Assembly: GCF_029910655.1 (NCBI RefSeq)
Contig: NZ_CP123897.1
Location: 3,027,547 to 3,091,546 of the forward strand
Length of the DNA: 64,000 bases
Reading direction: 5' to 3'
From: Methylomonas sp. UP202
GTDB lineage: Bacteria; Pseudomonadota; Gammaproteobacteria; Methylococcales; Methylomonadaceae
Part shown: positions 34,546-45,330 of the stretch, one piece after another
Position numbering within the stretch: position 1 is the stretch's first letter
How the letters are laid out: the number at the start of each line of letters is the position of its first letter
The notes under the pieces: generated by a model
What the model saw: only the letters and a program-made list of their open reading frames with translations
What the model was told of the DNA's origin: nothing
Databases searched by the model: none
Position numbers and translations under genes: made by a program

Positions 34546-37329
34546 ATGGGCGTCAAGGAGTTATTCGAACCGCAACGTAGGTTTACGCAGACATTGTCTG
34601 CGATTTTGTGCGTGACCCTGGCCTGGACACCGTTTGGCGTTTCCTGGGCCGATGCGATTCAGGCGGCCGGGCGCGATGGCCAACAATTGGGTCAGCAAGT
34701 TCTTGGTGGGTTTGCATTTCCACTCGATACCGGCAACGGCACGCTGACCTTAAATCCAGGGACGGCTCAGGAGAGCGCCATTTCAATCGGCACGCTGTTT
34801 CCGGATGCGAATAGCACATCAACCACGACCAGCGATTTCGCTAATCTCTACGGCAACAACCCCGGCACCCTAGCAGCTGGCTTGAATGCGCAGACCACGT
34901 TGAACGGCGAAACCAGCTTCACCGGCGAAGCCTATCGCACTTTGATCGACAATGCCCACCAGTCGCACCCGGACTTACAAGCCGATCCGATCTGGCAAAA
35001 CGGCGATCAGGTATTCAACGATTTCACACCCTGGGCACAGTCGTTCTCGGACTGTACGACCACGACGACCCAAACCGAGACTCAGCAATCGGTGCGGGTG
35101 CCGGATTATCAGCTCTGCCTGAGACAACCGACGGTACCGCAAAGCTGCACGGCCACCCACCAAGTCAATGTCGAGCCCTTGATTCGCTTCGTCAGTGGCG
35201 ACGGAGGCATGTCCAGTTGCGGTCCTGGCTGTATGGATTTATATGTCGGCCGGGTCGGCGACAATTACTGGTCGGCCGGATGTGCGGTGTTTACCTGGCA
35301 AGTGACCTATAACGTGTTTCATCCGGAAGCGATCGTCAGCGCCACATTGGAGGATGTCGAATTCGACGACCATGCTCAAGTGTATTACGGCGGCAACCTG
35401 ATTTATACCGGATCCACCGGCTGGGGCGGCTCATGCGAACTCAGCAATAGCTGGGTCGACCATCCTAATCGCGACGTCACCTACGCCTTCAACAGCGCTG
35501 GCAATAAGGTCTTCAAACAAGACACCCTGGTCGGCGGTAATGGCGAGGGCTATTCAAGAATTCGGCTTCGTTACGATCTATCAAAACTGATCACCCAAGA
35601 CCAATGGAGTTGGAGTGGGCCGAATTGCCAAAACTTGGCCAATGCGATTACCGATGGCATATGCCAGGCTGGCAGCCAATTGAGTTGCACGAACGATCCG
35701 GCCAATGCCTCGGGTTGTTATGTCGATCCGACTTCGCAAGTGATGGTCTGCGGGTCAGATTTGGCCCAAGCTCCGGTAGCCAGTTCGACGGGGATCCGTA
35801 ATACCTGTATGAATATCCAGGCGGCTGGAAACTGCGATCTGAATCAGTATGGTCAATGCTGGACCGACACAGCTGGCACCCATTGCTTGGAGCCACCGGC
35901 CAATGGTACGCCCACGAAGAGTTGTTCGACTTTGGAGACGCAAGGCTGCTCGTTCATCAAAAGCCAATGTACCAGTGTACTGGCCTCAGGAACCTGCTGG
36001 GACAGTGTCGATATCTACGACTGCGGGCAAACGGTGGGCATTCCCGGCATTCAAAGCAGTACTCAGCAGCAGTGTGCCGGGCCGATCCGCTGCATGGGCG
36101 AAGATTGCATTACCGTGAATCGCACTCAGAGTCAGGATTTCACCAAGGCGGTGGCCTTACTCAACAGCGCACAGCAAATGGCCATGGATTTGCATTGCGA
36201 CTACGCCAACGTCGATTTGCAGCAAAAGGATCCGACCACCTGCCAGGTATTTCAGGGCAAACCCGCCAGTTGCAAAATGGTTGGCGGTGCGCTCAGTCTG
36301 GTGGATTGCTGCGAAACGCCCTCGGGTGCGATGGGGCTGGGACGTTACATTGATCTGCTGATCGCCACCAGTCAGATGGACAGTGCGGTGATGGCCATGG
36401 ACAGCACTTCGGCCATTCGAGGCGCCTGGGAAACCATGCGCACCCCGTTTACACTGGCCGGCGATGCCTGGAATAGTTTTCAGGCAGATTTTGCCTCGAC
36501 GGTGAATGATTTGGTCGGCACCGACATGCTCAGTACCAGTGATATTGCCTCGCAAGGCTTGCTCGACTCGCTGAAAGGCGAATTAATGAAGTCGGTGGCG
36601 GAATGGATTGGTCAGACCTTTGGTGAGGCCGCCGGTAATGCGCTGTTCAGTGCCGGTGGCCAGGCGGCCTTTGACTCGGCGGGTAATCTGACCCCGGCAG
36701 CGGAATCGGGTGGCGTCGAGCTGGGCGGCGGTGCCGCGGTTGCCGGCGAATTGCTCAGCACCTTGATGACGGCTTATACCGTGGTGATGATCATCATCAT
36801 GATCATCCAGATCGTCTATTCCTGCGAGGAACCGGAATACGAACTTGCCGCCAAAAAACAGTTGAAAGTCTGCACGGATCTCGGCACCTATTGTGAAAGC
36901 AAGGTGGCTGGGGTGTGTTGGGTGCGCAAGGAAAGTTACTGCTGCTACAACTCGCCGCTGGCACGCATCCTCAACGAACAAATCAAACCGCAGCTGGGCA
37001 TGGATTTCGGCACGCCGGAAAATCCCAGTTGTACCGGCATCAAAGTCGCGGATCTGGACCGCGTGGACTGGACGCAAGTCAATCTCGACGAGTGGTTGGC
37101 GATTCTGGCGCAGACTGGGCATTTGCCGACAGCCGCCAATGCCGCATCCATGCTCAATCTCGATCAACTCACCGGAACGGGCAGCCGCCTGAATCCTCAG
37201 AAATACGGCGCAGCCTCCAGCAGCCGCCAAGACACCTTGACCCGCACCCAAGGCCGAATGACCGATCTGGATGTACCTATGGTCAAACGGCAGTCTGAAC
37301 TCGAAGGCTGGGGCATGGGGCCGCAGTGA
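34546..37329 (+). CDS. traN: Outer-membrane mating-pair stabilisation protein TraN
   Basis: This 927-residue secreted protein starts MGVKELFEPQRR with a signal peptide (ending SWADA). It is very rich in Cys, as TraN adhesins are: CGPGCMDLYVG, CTNDPANASGCYVD, CDYANVDLQQKDPTTC and CYNSP-like boxes. It stabilises mating pairs through contact with the recipient surface. Because of the trio element, its original transcription from the tra operon is broken, and its promoter must be local or read from the element. The gene itself appears intact. Confidence 0.92.
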   Translation: MGVKELFEPQRRFTQTLSAILCVTLAWTPFGVSWADAIQAAGRDGQQLGQQVLGGFAFPLDTGNGTLTLNPGTAQESAISIGTLFPDANSTSTTTSDFANLYGNNPGTLAAGLNAQTTLNGETSFTGEAYRTLIDNAHQSHPDLQADPIWQNGDQVFNDFTPWAQSFSDCTTTTTQTETQQSVRVPDYQLCLRQPTVPQSCTATHQVNVEPLIRFVSGDGGMSSCGPGCMDLYVGRVGDNYWSAGCAVFTWQVTYNVFHPEAIVSATLEDVEFDDHAQVYYGGNLIYTGSTGWGGSCELSNSWVDHPNRDVTYAFNSAGNKVFKQDTLVGGNGEGYSRIRLRYDLSKLITQDQWSWSGPNCQNLANAITDGICQAGSQLSCTNDPANASGCYVDPTSQVMVCGSDLAQAPVASSTGIRNTCMNIQAAGNCDLNQYGQCWTDTAGTHCLEPPANGTPTKSCSTLETQGCSFIKSQCTSVLASGTCWDSVDIYDCGQTVGIPGIQSSTQQQCAGPIRCMGEDCITVNRTQSQDFTKAVALLNSAQQMAMDLHCDYANVDLQQKDPTTCQVFQGKPASCKMVGGALSLVDCCETPSGAMGLGRYIDLLIATSQMDSAVMAMDSTSAIRGAWETMRTPFTLAGDAWNSFQADFASTVNDLVGTDMLSTSDIASQGLLDSLKGELMKSVAEWIGQTFGEAAGNALFSAGGQAAFDSAGNLTPAAESGGVELGGGAAVAGELLSTLMTAYTVVMIIIMIIQIVYSCEEPEYELAAKKQLKVCTDLGTYCESKVAGVCWVRKESYCCYNSPLARILNEQIKPQLGMDFGTPENPSCTGIKVADLDRVDWTQVNLDEWLAILAQTGHLPTAANAASMLNLDQLTGTGSRLNPQKYGAASSSRQDTLTRTQGRMTDLDVPMVKRQSELEGWGMGPQ

Positions 37330-37342
37330 TACGGCCTAAACC

Positions 37343-37615
37343 TTACTGAACCGCGTCTTTCAAGCCTTTGCCGGCTTTGAAGGATGGTAATTTGGCGGCA
37401 GCAATCGTAATCGCTTCCCCGGTTTGTGGATTTCGACCAGTGCGCTCTGCACGTTCTTTCACTTCAAAGGTACCGAAGCCCACTAACGCTACGGAATCGC
37501 CTGCTTTTAATGCCGCTTGAATGGAATGGGTAATACCATCCAATGCGCGGCCGGCATCGGCTTTAGTCAGGTTGGCGTGGCTGGCAATGGCGTCGATGAG
37601 ATCGGATTTGTTCAT
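37343..37615 (-). CDS. hup: HU-family DNA-binding protein
   Basis: The 90-residue HU-type protein begins [21 protein letters not shown] and has the diagnostic [22 protein letters not shown] arm region and [13 protein letters not shown] end. HU bends DNA and takes part in recombination and nucleoid structure. It lies convergent to traN (13 bases apart) and divergent from hsdR, at the junction where the defence island begins. An HU copy within a mobile element can act as a local architectural factor. Confidence 0.95.
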   Translation of the reverse strand: MNKSDLIDAIASHANLTKADAGRALDGITHSIQAALKAGDSVALVGFGTFEVKERAERTGRNPQTGEAITIAAAKLPSFKAGKGLKDAVQ

Positions 37616-37825
37616 GTATGTTATTTCCTGTTTATAAAAAGCGGTTAAATTGCGATTTTGTTAGTGCCCGTGGCTTAGGTTACACGGGGCAATTGTAGCC
37701 AGAAAGCTTGATTACTACTTCCAGGATAGCGAATACTTATGAGTTCAGCCGCTTAGCTGCTAATATTCCAGTATTTGACCTATACCCCATCATAACCGTT
37801 AGGCATTTAATCGGGAAACAGCTAA

Positions 37826-40512
37826 ATGGACAGGGACAACAAACGCGATACGATCACGACTGAGGCGGATACCAGTCGCGAATTTGTTACCCCAAAATTG
37901 GTTCAAGCTGGATGGTCAATCTCACCCCATTCAATCGGCGAACAACGCAGTTTCACCAATGGCCGGATCTTTGTCACCGGCGGCAAAGTGCGTCGCGGCC
38001 AACAGAAACGCGCCGATTATCTGTTGTATTACCGGCGCGATTTTCCGCTCGCCGTCGTCGAAGTCAAAAGCGTCAACTTCCCCGTTGAAACCGGCGTCCA
38101 GCAAGCCCGTGAATATGCCGAAATCCTGGGGCTGAAATTTGCTTACGCCACCAACGGTCGGCAAATTATTGAGATCGACTACACGACCGGCACCGAAAAG
38201 CTAATCGCCCAATACCCAAGTCCTGCTGAACTCTGGCGGCGCTTGAGCGCTTCAGCGTCATTATCCGAATCAGCCGGAAACCATTTATTGGAACCCTTTA
38301 ACCTGGTTTCCGGCAAAACGCCGCGTTACTACCAGGTCATCGCCATCAACCGCATTATCGAAGCTATCCTGTTAGGACAAAAACGCATATTGGCTACGCT
38401 GGCCACCGGTACCGGCAAAACCTGCGTGGCTTTTCAATTATGTTGGAAACTTTGGAATAGCCGCTGGAACAGAACCGGCGAATATCGACGACCCAAAATT
38501 CTGTTTCTGGCCGACCGCAATATCTTGGTCGATGATCCCATGGCCAAGATGTTTGCGCCGTTTGGCGATGCCCGTTTCAAAATCTCCGGCAACGATGTCA
38601 GCCAGGGTCGAGAAATGTATTTCGGCATCTATCAGGCACTGACCAATCCCGCCAGCGACGTATTTCGCCAATACCGGCCGGATTTTTTCGACTTGATCAT
38701 CATCGACGAATGCCATCGTGGCTCCAGCCGTGACGATAGCAGTTGGCGGGCGGTATTGGATTATTTTCAACCGGCGGTACAAGTCGGCATGACAGCCACA
38801 CCGTTACGCGAAGACTCGCGCGATACTTATCAGTACTTTGGTAATCCGGTTTACACCTACAGCCTACGCCAGGGCATCGAAGACGGCTTTCTGGCGCCTT
38901 ATCGGGTACATCGCGTGATTACCACCGTCGACGCCGCTGGTTGGCGACCTTCCAAAGATGAGCTCGATCGCTACGGCAGACCGGTACCGGATGACGAATA
39001 CCAAACCAAGGATTTCGAACGCGTGATTGCCTTGCGCGCAAGGACTCGCGCCATGGCCAAGCATCTCACCGACTTTTTGAAAGGAACCGACCGTTTCGCC
39101 AAAACCCTGGTGTTTTGCGTCGATCAGGAACACGCCTCGGAAATGCGCCAGGAATTGCTCAACCTCAATAGCGATTTGGTCAAACAATATCCCGATTACG
39201 TCTGCCGGGTTACCGCGGACGAAGGCGCCATCGGCCTGACCCATCTGGCCCATTTTCAGGATGTCGACAAACCCACGCCAGCCATCCTGACGACCTCGCA
39301 ACTCCTCACTACGGGCGTCGATGCAGAAATGGTGAAAAACGTGGTTTTAGCTCGCGTCGTCGGTTCGCGCTCGGAATTCAAACAAATCGTCGGCCGCGGT
39401 ACGCGTCTGAAGGTGGATTACGGCAAGGAATATTTCAACATCATCGATTTCACCGGCACCGCAACCCGGCATTTCGCAGACCCCGACTTTGACGGCGATC
39501 CGGCGCGTATTGAAGAAGTCACCATTGATGAAACAGGCGAAATTGTCGAGACCACGGTCGAGATCATCGAGGACGAAGTCCAGGAAACACCCGGCGAATA
39601 CCAACCTGACGATGACAATACTACTGGCGGCGAAGGCGAAATCATCACCGATCCGCCGCAGGAGCCGCGCAAATTCTATGTCGATGGTGGCACGGTCGAA
39701 GTCATCGGCCATCTGGTCTACGATCTGGATACCGACGGCAAGAAGCTGCAAGTCGTGCGCTACACCGAATATTCCGGTCGCGCCGTGCGTTCGATGTATC
39801 CCGGCAGCCAGGAATTTCAGCGCGACTGGGCCAACCCGGATACCCGTAGCGACTTGCTACGCGAACTCACCGAACGCGGCATCAGCTTCGAAGAACTCGC
39901 CGCATCGTCCGATTTACCGGATGCCGATCCATTCGATCTGCTTTGCCATTTGGCCTGGAATGCGCCGTTGCTGACCCGCCGGCAACGCGCCGAGCAAGCT
40001 CGCAATTCGGCTCAGAATCTGTTCAACCAGCACAGCGAAACGGCCCGCGAAATCCTCGCGCTGATGCTGGATAAATACATCGAGCGCGGCATTAGCCAAT
40101 TCAATGCCTTATCCGAATTGATGAAAGTCCAGCCGTTTGAACAATATGGCACCCCTTCGGAAATCGCCAACCGCCATTTCGGCGGCATTCAGGGCCTGAA
40201 ATCGGCGAGTGACGGCTTCCGTCCGTAAAGATTTTCGCCCATCCATGGGACGAAAATCAGGACTCCACCGTCACGGTGATTGCCTTCGGCGGCCCCGATT
40301 CGTCCGCGTCACCTCGTTTCGACCCAACCAGGGGTCGAAACATTGGCTCTCGCATGACTTAACGGCGTGTCGCGATGCCTTGCAGGTTTTCTGCGAAAAC
40401 CCGCCCGGCGCTACGCCTATCGGGGACTAAAATTCATCACTTCGCTTTCGCTCCGCTTCCATGAATTTCAGCGGCGGCTGTGTCGCAATTGCAGTCCGCC
40501 ATCTACCAATAA
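37826..40512 (+). CDS. hsdR: Type I restriction enzyme HsdR subunit, 3' end altered by repeat
   Basis: The restriction subunit carries an N-terminal PD-(D/E)XK nuclease (YYRRDFPLAVVEVKSVNFP), an SF2 motor with Walker A ATGTGKT and DECH-type box IIIDECHRGS, and helicase motif VVGSRSEFKQIVGRGTRLK. It cuts unmodified DNA with HsdM/HsdS. The last 13 codons are replaced: the 266-bp element lies at 40209-40474, so the made protein ends ...LKSASDGFRP after 800 residues. Without the insertion it would read 806 residues ending QSAIYQ. Because only the extreme tail is changed, the enzyme may still work. Confidence 0.93.
40209..40474 (+). mobile_element. 266-bp structured repeat, copy 2 (end of hsdR)
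   Basis: This copy has the same sequence as the one at 4260-4525. The seven preceding bases are TCGGCGA and no target duplication is seen. Here the repeat runs in the sense direction of the gene and its removal restores codons ...KSATAVSQLQ. The last base of the repeat is G. Confidence 0.85.
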
Positions 40513-40527
40513 TTATTCATTCTTTGC

Positions 40528-42306
40528 ATGGTCAAACCTAAAAAAACCAAACCCTTATTAACCACCGCACAACAACTGTCCGCATTGATCAAATCGGCGC
40601 GCGACATCCTGCGTAAAGACAAAGGCTTAAACGGCGACGTCGACCGCTTGCCGCTGCTCACCTGGGTGATGTTTCTTAAATTCCTCGACGATCTGGAACT
40701 CCTGCACGAACAGGAAGCCGAATTGGACGGCAAACGCTATCAAGGCATCGTCGAATCGCCTTATCGCTGGCGAGATTGGGCAGCACGGGAAGACGGCGTC
40801 ACCGGCGAGGAATTATTGTCGTTCATCAACCAGGACGAAACCATCCGTCCCGACGGCCAACGCGGCAAAGGCTTGTTTGCCTATCTGCGCGGCTTGGCCG
40901 GCGAAGGCGAAAAAGGCAGTCAGCGCGAAGTCATCGCCAACGTGTTCAAAGGTGTGCAAAACCGCATGGTCAGCGGCTTTTTATTGCGGGACATCATCAA
41001 CAAGATCAACGGCATTCATTTCAACAGCAGCGAAGAGATTCACACCCTGTCGCATCTGTACGAATCGATGCTGCGGGAAATGCGCGACGCGGCTGGCGAT
41101 TCCGGCGAGTTTTATACCCCGCGCCCGGTCGTGCGTTTCATGGTTCAGGTCTCCGACCCGAAACTCGGCGAAACCGTACTCGATCCGGCCAGCGGTACAG
41201 GCGGGTTTCTGGTGGAATCCTATGACCATTTACTGAAACAAGTCGTCACCCCCGAAGATCGCCGAAAACTCCAGCGGGAAAGCTTGTTCGGCCAGGAAGC
41301 CAAACCGCTGCCTTACATGCTGGTGCAGATGAACTTATTACTGCACGGACTGGAGGCCCCGCAAATTGCTTACGGCAATACTCTGGAACGCCGCGTCACT
41401 GAAATCGGCCATAGCGACCGCGTCGATGTCATCCTGACCAACCCGCCGTTCGGCGGCGAGGAAGAAGTCGGCATCAAAGCCAATTTCCCGGCCAACATGC
41501 TAACCGCTGAAACCGCTTTGCTGTTCCTGCAATTCATCATGCGCAAATTGCGCTATGCGGGCTTCGGCGCGGAACGCGGCGGTCGCGCCACCGTAGTCGT
41601 GCCCAACGGTACCTTGTTTGGCGATGGCGTGTGCGCCACCATCAAGGAAGAGCTGCTTAAAGAATTCAACCTGCATACCATCGTGCGGTTGCCGCAAGGC
41701 GTATTCGCGCCCTATACCGACATTCCGGCCAACCTGCTATTTTTCGAACGCGGTGGTCCCACCGAAACCATCTGGTATTACGAACAACCGCTACCGGAAA
41801 GCCGCAAGAAATACAGCAAAACCGCGCCGTTGCAATTCGAGGAATTGGAACCGGCCTTATCTTGGTGGCACAACCGCGAGGAAACCCCGCAAGCCTGGAA
41901 AGTCGACTTTGCCAGCAAACGTGCGGCAGCCTTGGCCGCCGCCGAACCGCACTGGCAAAGCGCCGAAAGCGAACGCTCAGCAGCGCTGGCCTTGGGCAAA
42001 CAGATTCGTGAATTGGAGCAAGCTGTATCCGCCGCCGGCAATAGCGACAAAGCTGCGTTGCAAACCCAGCTGCGCGATCTGAAAGCCAAACAACAAGCCC
42101 ACGAAGCCGCCGCCAAAACCGCACAAAGCGAAGGCGATGCGTTGTACTGGCCGATTTATAACCTCGATCAAAAGAATCCCTACGCCAAGGCCGGCCTGGA
42201 ACATGCCGACCCCAAAAACCTGATTGCCAGCATGCGCAGCCACGAAACCGAAGTGATGCGTTTATTGGGTGAGATAGAAACCTTGGTACATGAGGTGGAA
42301 CAATGA
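40528..42306 (+). CDS. hsdM: Type I DNA methyltransferase HsdM
   Basis: This 592-residue N6-adenine methyltransferase has the HsdM N-terminal helical domain, motif I LDPASGTGGFLVES, and the catalytic motif IV TNPPFGGEEE. It methylates the recognition adenine together with HsdS. A long coiled coil occupies about residues 470-530 (ALALGKQIRELEQA...). It starts at ATG 40528 and overlaps the DUF1016 gene by 4 bases. The gene is intact. Confidence 0.95.
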   Translation: MVKPKKTKPLLTTAQQLSALIKSARDILRKDKGLNGDVDRLPLLTWVMFLKFLDDLELLHEQEAELDGKRYQGIVESPYRWRDWAAREDGVTGEELLSFINQDETIRPDGQRGKGLFAYLRGLAGEGEKGSQREVIANVFKGVQNRMVSGFLLRDIINKINGIHFNSSEEIHTLSHLYESMLREMRDAAGDSGEFYTPRPVVRFMVQVSDPKLGETVLDPASGTGGFLVESYDHLLKQVVTPEDRRKLQRESLFGQEAKPLPYMLVQMNLLLHGLEAPQIAYGNTLERRVTEIGHSDRVDVILTNPPFGGEEEVGIKANFPANMLTAETALLFLQFIMRKLRYAGFGAERGGRATVVVPNGTLFGDGVCATIKEELLKEFNLHTIVRLPQGVFAPYTDIPANLLFFERGGPTETIWYYEQPLPESRKKYSKTAPLQFEELEPALSWWHNREETPQAWKVDFASKRAAALAAAEPHWQSAESERSAALALGKQIRELEQAVSAAGNSDKAALQTQLRDLKAKQQAHEAAAKTAQSEGDALYWPIYNLDQKNPYAKAGLEHADPKNLIASMRSHETEVMRLLGEIETLVHEVEQ

Positions 42307-43514
42307 GCGAATCCAGCCATTTGCCCAGCGCTTACGGCGACATTCATACCGACATCGTCCAACTGCTGGAAAACGCTCGCCGCGCAGCAGCGCGCAGTGT
42401 CAATGCCTTAATGACAGCCAGTTATTGGGAAATTGGCCGCCGCATCGTCGAATTCGAACAAGGCGGCGAAGACCGCGCTGCGTATGGTGATGCCATAACT
42501 GAACGTCTTGCTCTCGATTTGACCCATCGTTTTGGCCGGGGCTTTAGCGTTCGTAATCTCCAGCAAATGCGGACGTTTTATCTGGTCTGGCCATTGGAGC
42601 AAATTTGCCGGACAGTGTCTGGCATTTCTTCCCGAAATACGCAGACACTGTCTGCGCCATCTTTCATGTCACCCATTCTGCAGACATTGTCTGCAGAATC
42701 TTCCTCAACGCCAATTATCCAGACAGCGTCTGGACAATCACTCACTCTCGCAACCTTGGCCGAAGCCTTCCCGCTGCCTTGGTCGGCCTATGTGCGCCTA
42801 CTCTCGGTCAAAAAACCGGAAGCGCGCGGCTTCTACGAAACCGAAGCCCTGCGTTGCGGCTGGACGGTGCGGCAACTGGATCGGCAGATCAACAGTCAGT
42901 TTTACGAGCGCACCGCGTTATCCAAAAACAAAGTGGCGATGTTGGAACAAGCGGAACACGCCGAACCGGATGACGCCATCACGCCGGAACAAGCCATCAA
43001 GGATCCGTTCGTGCTGGAATTTCTCAACCTGAAAGACCAATACTCGGAATCCGATCTCGAAGACGCGCTAATCCAGCATTTGGCCGACTTTCTGCTGGAA
43101 TTAGGCGACGACTTTGCCTTCGTCGGTCGCCAGCGCCGCTTGCGGCTCGACGATACCTGGTTTCGCATCGACTTGCTGTTTTTCCATCGCCGCCTGAAAT
43201 GTCTGGTGGTGATCGACCTTAAGGTCGGCAAGTTCAGCTATGCCGACGCCGGCCAGATGCACCTGTACCTGAATTATGCCCGCGAACACTGGATGAAACC
43301 CGGCGAAAACCCGCCGGTGGGCCTGATACTCTGTGCCGCTAAAGGCGCCGCGGAAGCCCATTACGCCTTGGACAACCTGCCGAACAAGGTACTGGCTGCG
43401 GAATATCAAACCGTGCTACCGGATGAGAAGCTGTTGGCGGAGGAATTGGAGCGGTCGCGGGTTGAATTGGAAGCGCGGCGGTTGTTGGGTTCGAAAAATG
43501 AGGGTGGGGCATGA
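42303..43514 (+). CDS. DUF1016 (YhcG-like) PDDEXK nuclease domain protein
   Basis: This 403-residue protein has an N-terminal DUF1016 winged-helix part (SVNALMTASYWEIGRRIVEFEQGG, RGFSVRNLQQMRTFY) and a C-terminal PDDEXK nuclease (FRIDLLFFHRRLKCLVVIDLKVGKFSYADAGQM). The linker contains four QT-x-S-A/G repeats encoded by palindromes (42608-42734). Family members are often near type I R-M loci and other defence genes; their exact role is not fixed. The gene is placed between hsdM and hsdS and overlaps both by 4 bases, so it is in the hsd operon. Confidence 0.9.
   Translation: MSESSHLPSAYGDIHTDIVQLLENARRAAARSVNALMTASYWEIGRRIVEFEQGGEDRAAYGDAITERLALDLTHRFGRGFSVRNLQQMRTFYLVWPLEQICRTVSGISSRNTQTLSAPSFMSPILQTLSAESSSTPIIQTASGQSLTLATLAEAFPLPWSAYVRLLSVKKPEARGFYETEALRCGWTVRQLDRQINSQFYERTALSKNKVAMLEQAEHAEPDDAITPEQAIKDPFVLEFLNLKDQYSESDLEDALIQHLADFLLELGDDFAFVGRQRRLRLDDTWFRIDLLFFHRRLKCLVVIDLKVGKFSYADAGQMHLYLNYAREHWMKPGENPPVGLILCAAKGAAEAHYALDNLPNKVLAAEYQTVLPDEKLLAEELERSRVELEARRLLGSKNEGGA
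42608..42734 (+). repeat. Four short palindromes in the DUF1016 gene linker
   Basis: Units with CAGACA-N-TGTCTG-like cores lie at 42608-42622 (one mismatch), 42640-42656 (17-bp), 42676-42698 (23-bp with central T) and 42718-42734, 32-43 bp apart. Each codes for QT(L/V/A)S(A/G) or a similar peptide. They differ in flanks but keep pairing, so selection for DNA or RNA structure is possible. Confidence 0.75.
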
Positions 43515-44916
43515 GTCGGTGGCCCATGGTTCCTTTAGCAGATTTGTTTCGCATCGAGAAGGGGAAAATCGGTATCAAGGCAGCTATACCAGGAGATTTT
43601 CCACTCGTGACTACTGGAGAATCTTATTTATCTCATAGCGAAGCTCATTTCACAGGCGATGCGGTGTGCATTCCGATGATTTCCGCTACTGGCCACGGTC
43701 ACGCCAGCATCAAACGCTTGCACCACATCCAAGGTGCTTTCTCGGTTGGTTCAATATTGTGCGCTTGTATCAACCAGCAGCCAGAACGTGTCCTTACCCG
43801 TTTCATGTTTCACTATTTAACAGCTTGTAAAGAACAGGTGCTCATTCCATTGATGCAAGGCAGTGCCAACGTATCTCTCAAGCTCGCGGACATTGCGAGC
43901 ATCAGTGTCCCTCTCCCCAGTCTGGCAGAACAAGAAATCACTGTCGAACGCATAGATCAATTGGCGGACAAAGTACGGAAAATCAATGAACATCTTGACG
44001 CGATTGAAATCGATGCCGAAGCACTGATTCGGAGCTATATATTTTCTCCTTCCGAAAAAAGCATTACCAAACGCAAATTGTCGGAATTGGTATCGTTACG
44101 ACAACCTGATGTCGCAGTAGATCAATTAAAAAGCTATCAATTTGCCGGAGTATATTCGTTTGGGCGCGGCGTGTTTGCCAGTGTCAACAAAGCCGGAAGC
44201 GAGTTTGCCTATCCGCGACTATCCACCGTAAAGATCGGCGAGTGACGGCTTCCGTCCGTAAAGATTTTCGCCCATCCATGGGACGAAAATCAGGACTCCA
44301 CCGTCACGGTGATTGCCTTCGGCGGCCCCGATTCGTCCGCGTCACCTCGTTTCGACCCAACCAGGGGTCGAAACATTGGCTCTCGCATGACTTAACGGCG
44401 TGTCGCGATGCCTTGCAGGTTTTCTGCGAAAACCCGCCCGGCGCTACGCCTATCGGGGACTAAAATTCATCACTTCGCTTTCGCTCCGCTTCCATGAATT
44501 TCAGCGCTGGCGACTTTATTTACCCCAAACTCATGGCATGGGAAGGCGCACTAGGCGTCGTTCCCGAAGCTTGCGATGGATTGGTGGTATCCCCCGAATT
44601 TCCGGTGTTCACTATTGATGCCGATGCCGTCTTGCCGGAGATAATCGACATTTACTTTCGTACGCCATCAGTCTGGCCAGAACTGGCAGGAATAAGCGGA
44701 GGCACTAATGTCCGTCGTCGCAGGCTTCAACCATCGGCATTTTTGAACTACGAAATGCCTGTTCCACCAATGCCGACACAGCTAAAAATCCGCGAAATGC
44801 ATCGGTGTGTTCAACAACTAAAAACATCGCACAAGGCAATCCGCGAAGCCAATCAAGCCCTGATTCCAGCAACGTTAGAACGCATATTTTCATCCGAGGG
44901 CCACCAACATGGCTGA
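43511..44916 (+). pseudogene. hsdS: Type I specificity subunit HsdS, split by repeat copy 3
   Basis: Two target-recognition domains are recognisable, each followed by a conserved helix (PSLAEQEITVERIDQLADKV about 140-160; PTQLKIREMHRCVQQLKTSH near the end). The repeat at 44242-44507 stops the protein after ...STVKIGE at 244 residues, leaving only the first recognition domain. Deleting 266 bases restores 379 codons with GDFIYPKLMAWEGALGVV. The half-protein may dimerise, as half-size HsdS proteins can, but normal specificity is lost. Confidence 0.9.
44242..44507 (+). mobile_element. 266-bp structured repeat, copy 3 (inside hsdS)
   Basis: The same 266-bp sequence as the other two copies, again directly after TCGGCGA (44235-44241). 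Its last base appears to be C rather than G, judged from the restored frame. Sense direction to hsdS. Confidence 0.85.
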
Positions 44917-45042
44917 TGACTCCTTACAAAATTCGCTATTTGAAGAGGATTATCTTCTCCGCGAACTGTAAGCAACCATCCGTTCCACATGTAAAAAATA
45001 TTCGACCTGCGGCATCCTGTGATTTTTTGATCAGGAGAAGTA

Positions 45043-45330
45043 ATGGCGATCACATCGAAATGGCGTCAGCATATTGAAGCATGGCAACGTAGCGGTCTAT
45101 CGCAAGCCGAGTATTGCGCTGAGCAGCAGATTAACGTTCGCACGTTCACGGCGCGGCTGAGCGACTATCGAAAACTACCAGCGACAGTGTCGTCTGCACT
45201 GATACCGGTGCAGGTTGAGCCTGCGCCAACGGCGGCGATTGTCTTTACGCATGCCCAAGGTCATCGCTTGGAATTACCGGCTTCCGTGTCGGCGAACTGG
45301 GTCGCTGAGTTGTTGCGATGCCTGGCTTGA
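45043..45330 (+). CDS. tnpA: IS66 accessory protein TnpA
   Basis: This 95-residue protein begins MAITSKWRQHIEAWQRSGLSQAEYCAEQQINVRTFTARL, the helix-turn-helix of the short TnpA type of IS66 elements. It overlaps tnpB by 13 bases. Needed with TnpB and TnpC for transposition. Confidence 0.9.
   Translation: MAITSKWRQHIEAWQRSGLSQAEYCAEQQINVRTFTARLSDYRKLPATVSSALIPVQVEPAPTAAIVFTHAQGHRLELPASVSANWVAELLRCLA

Noticed and set aside
40209..40474. The 266-bp repeat as a self-splicing intron that leaves hsdR and hsdS functional
   Set aside because: The copy in the hydrolase gene lies antisense to the gene, and I find no group I or group II core such as a domain V. A DNA transposition product explains all three copies.
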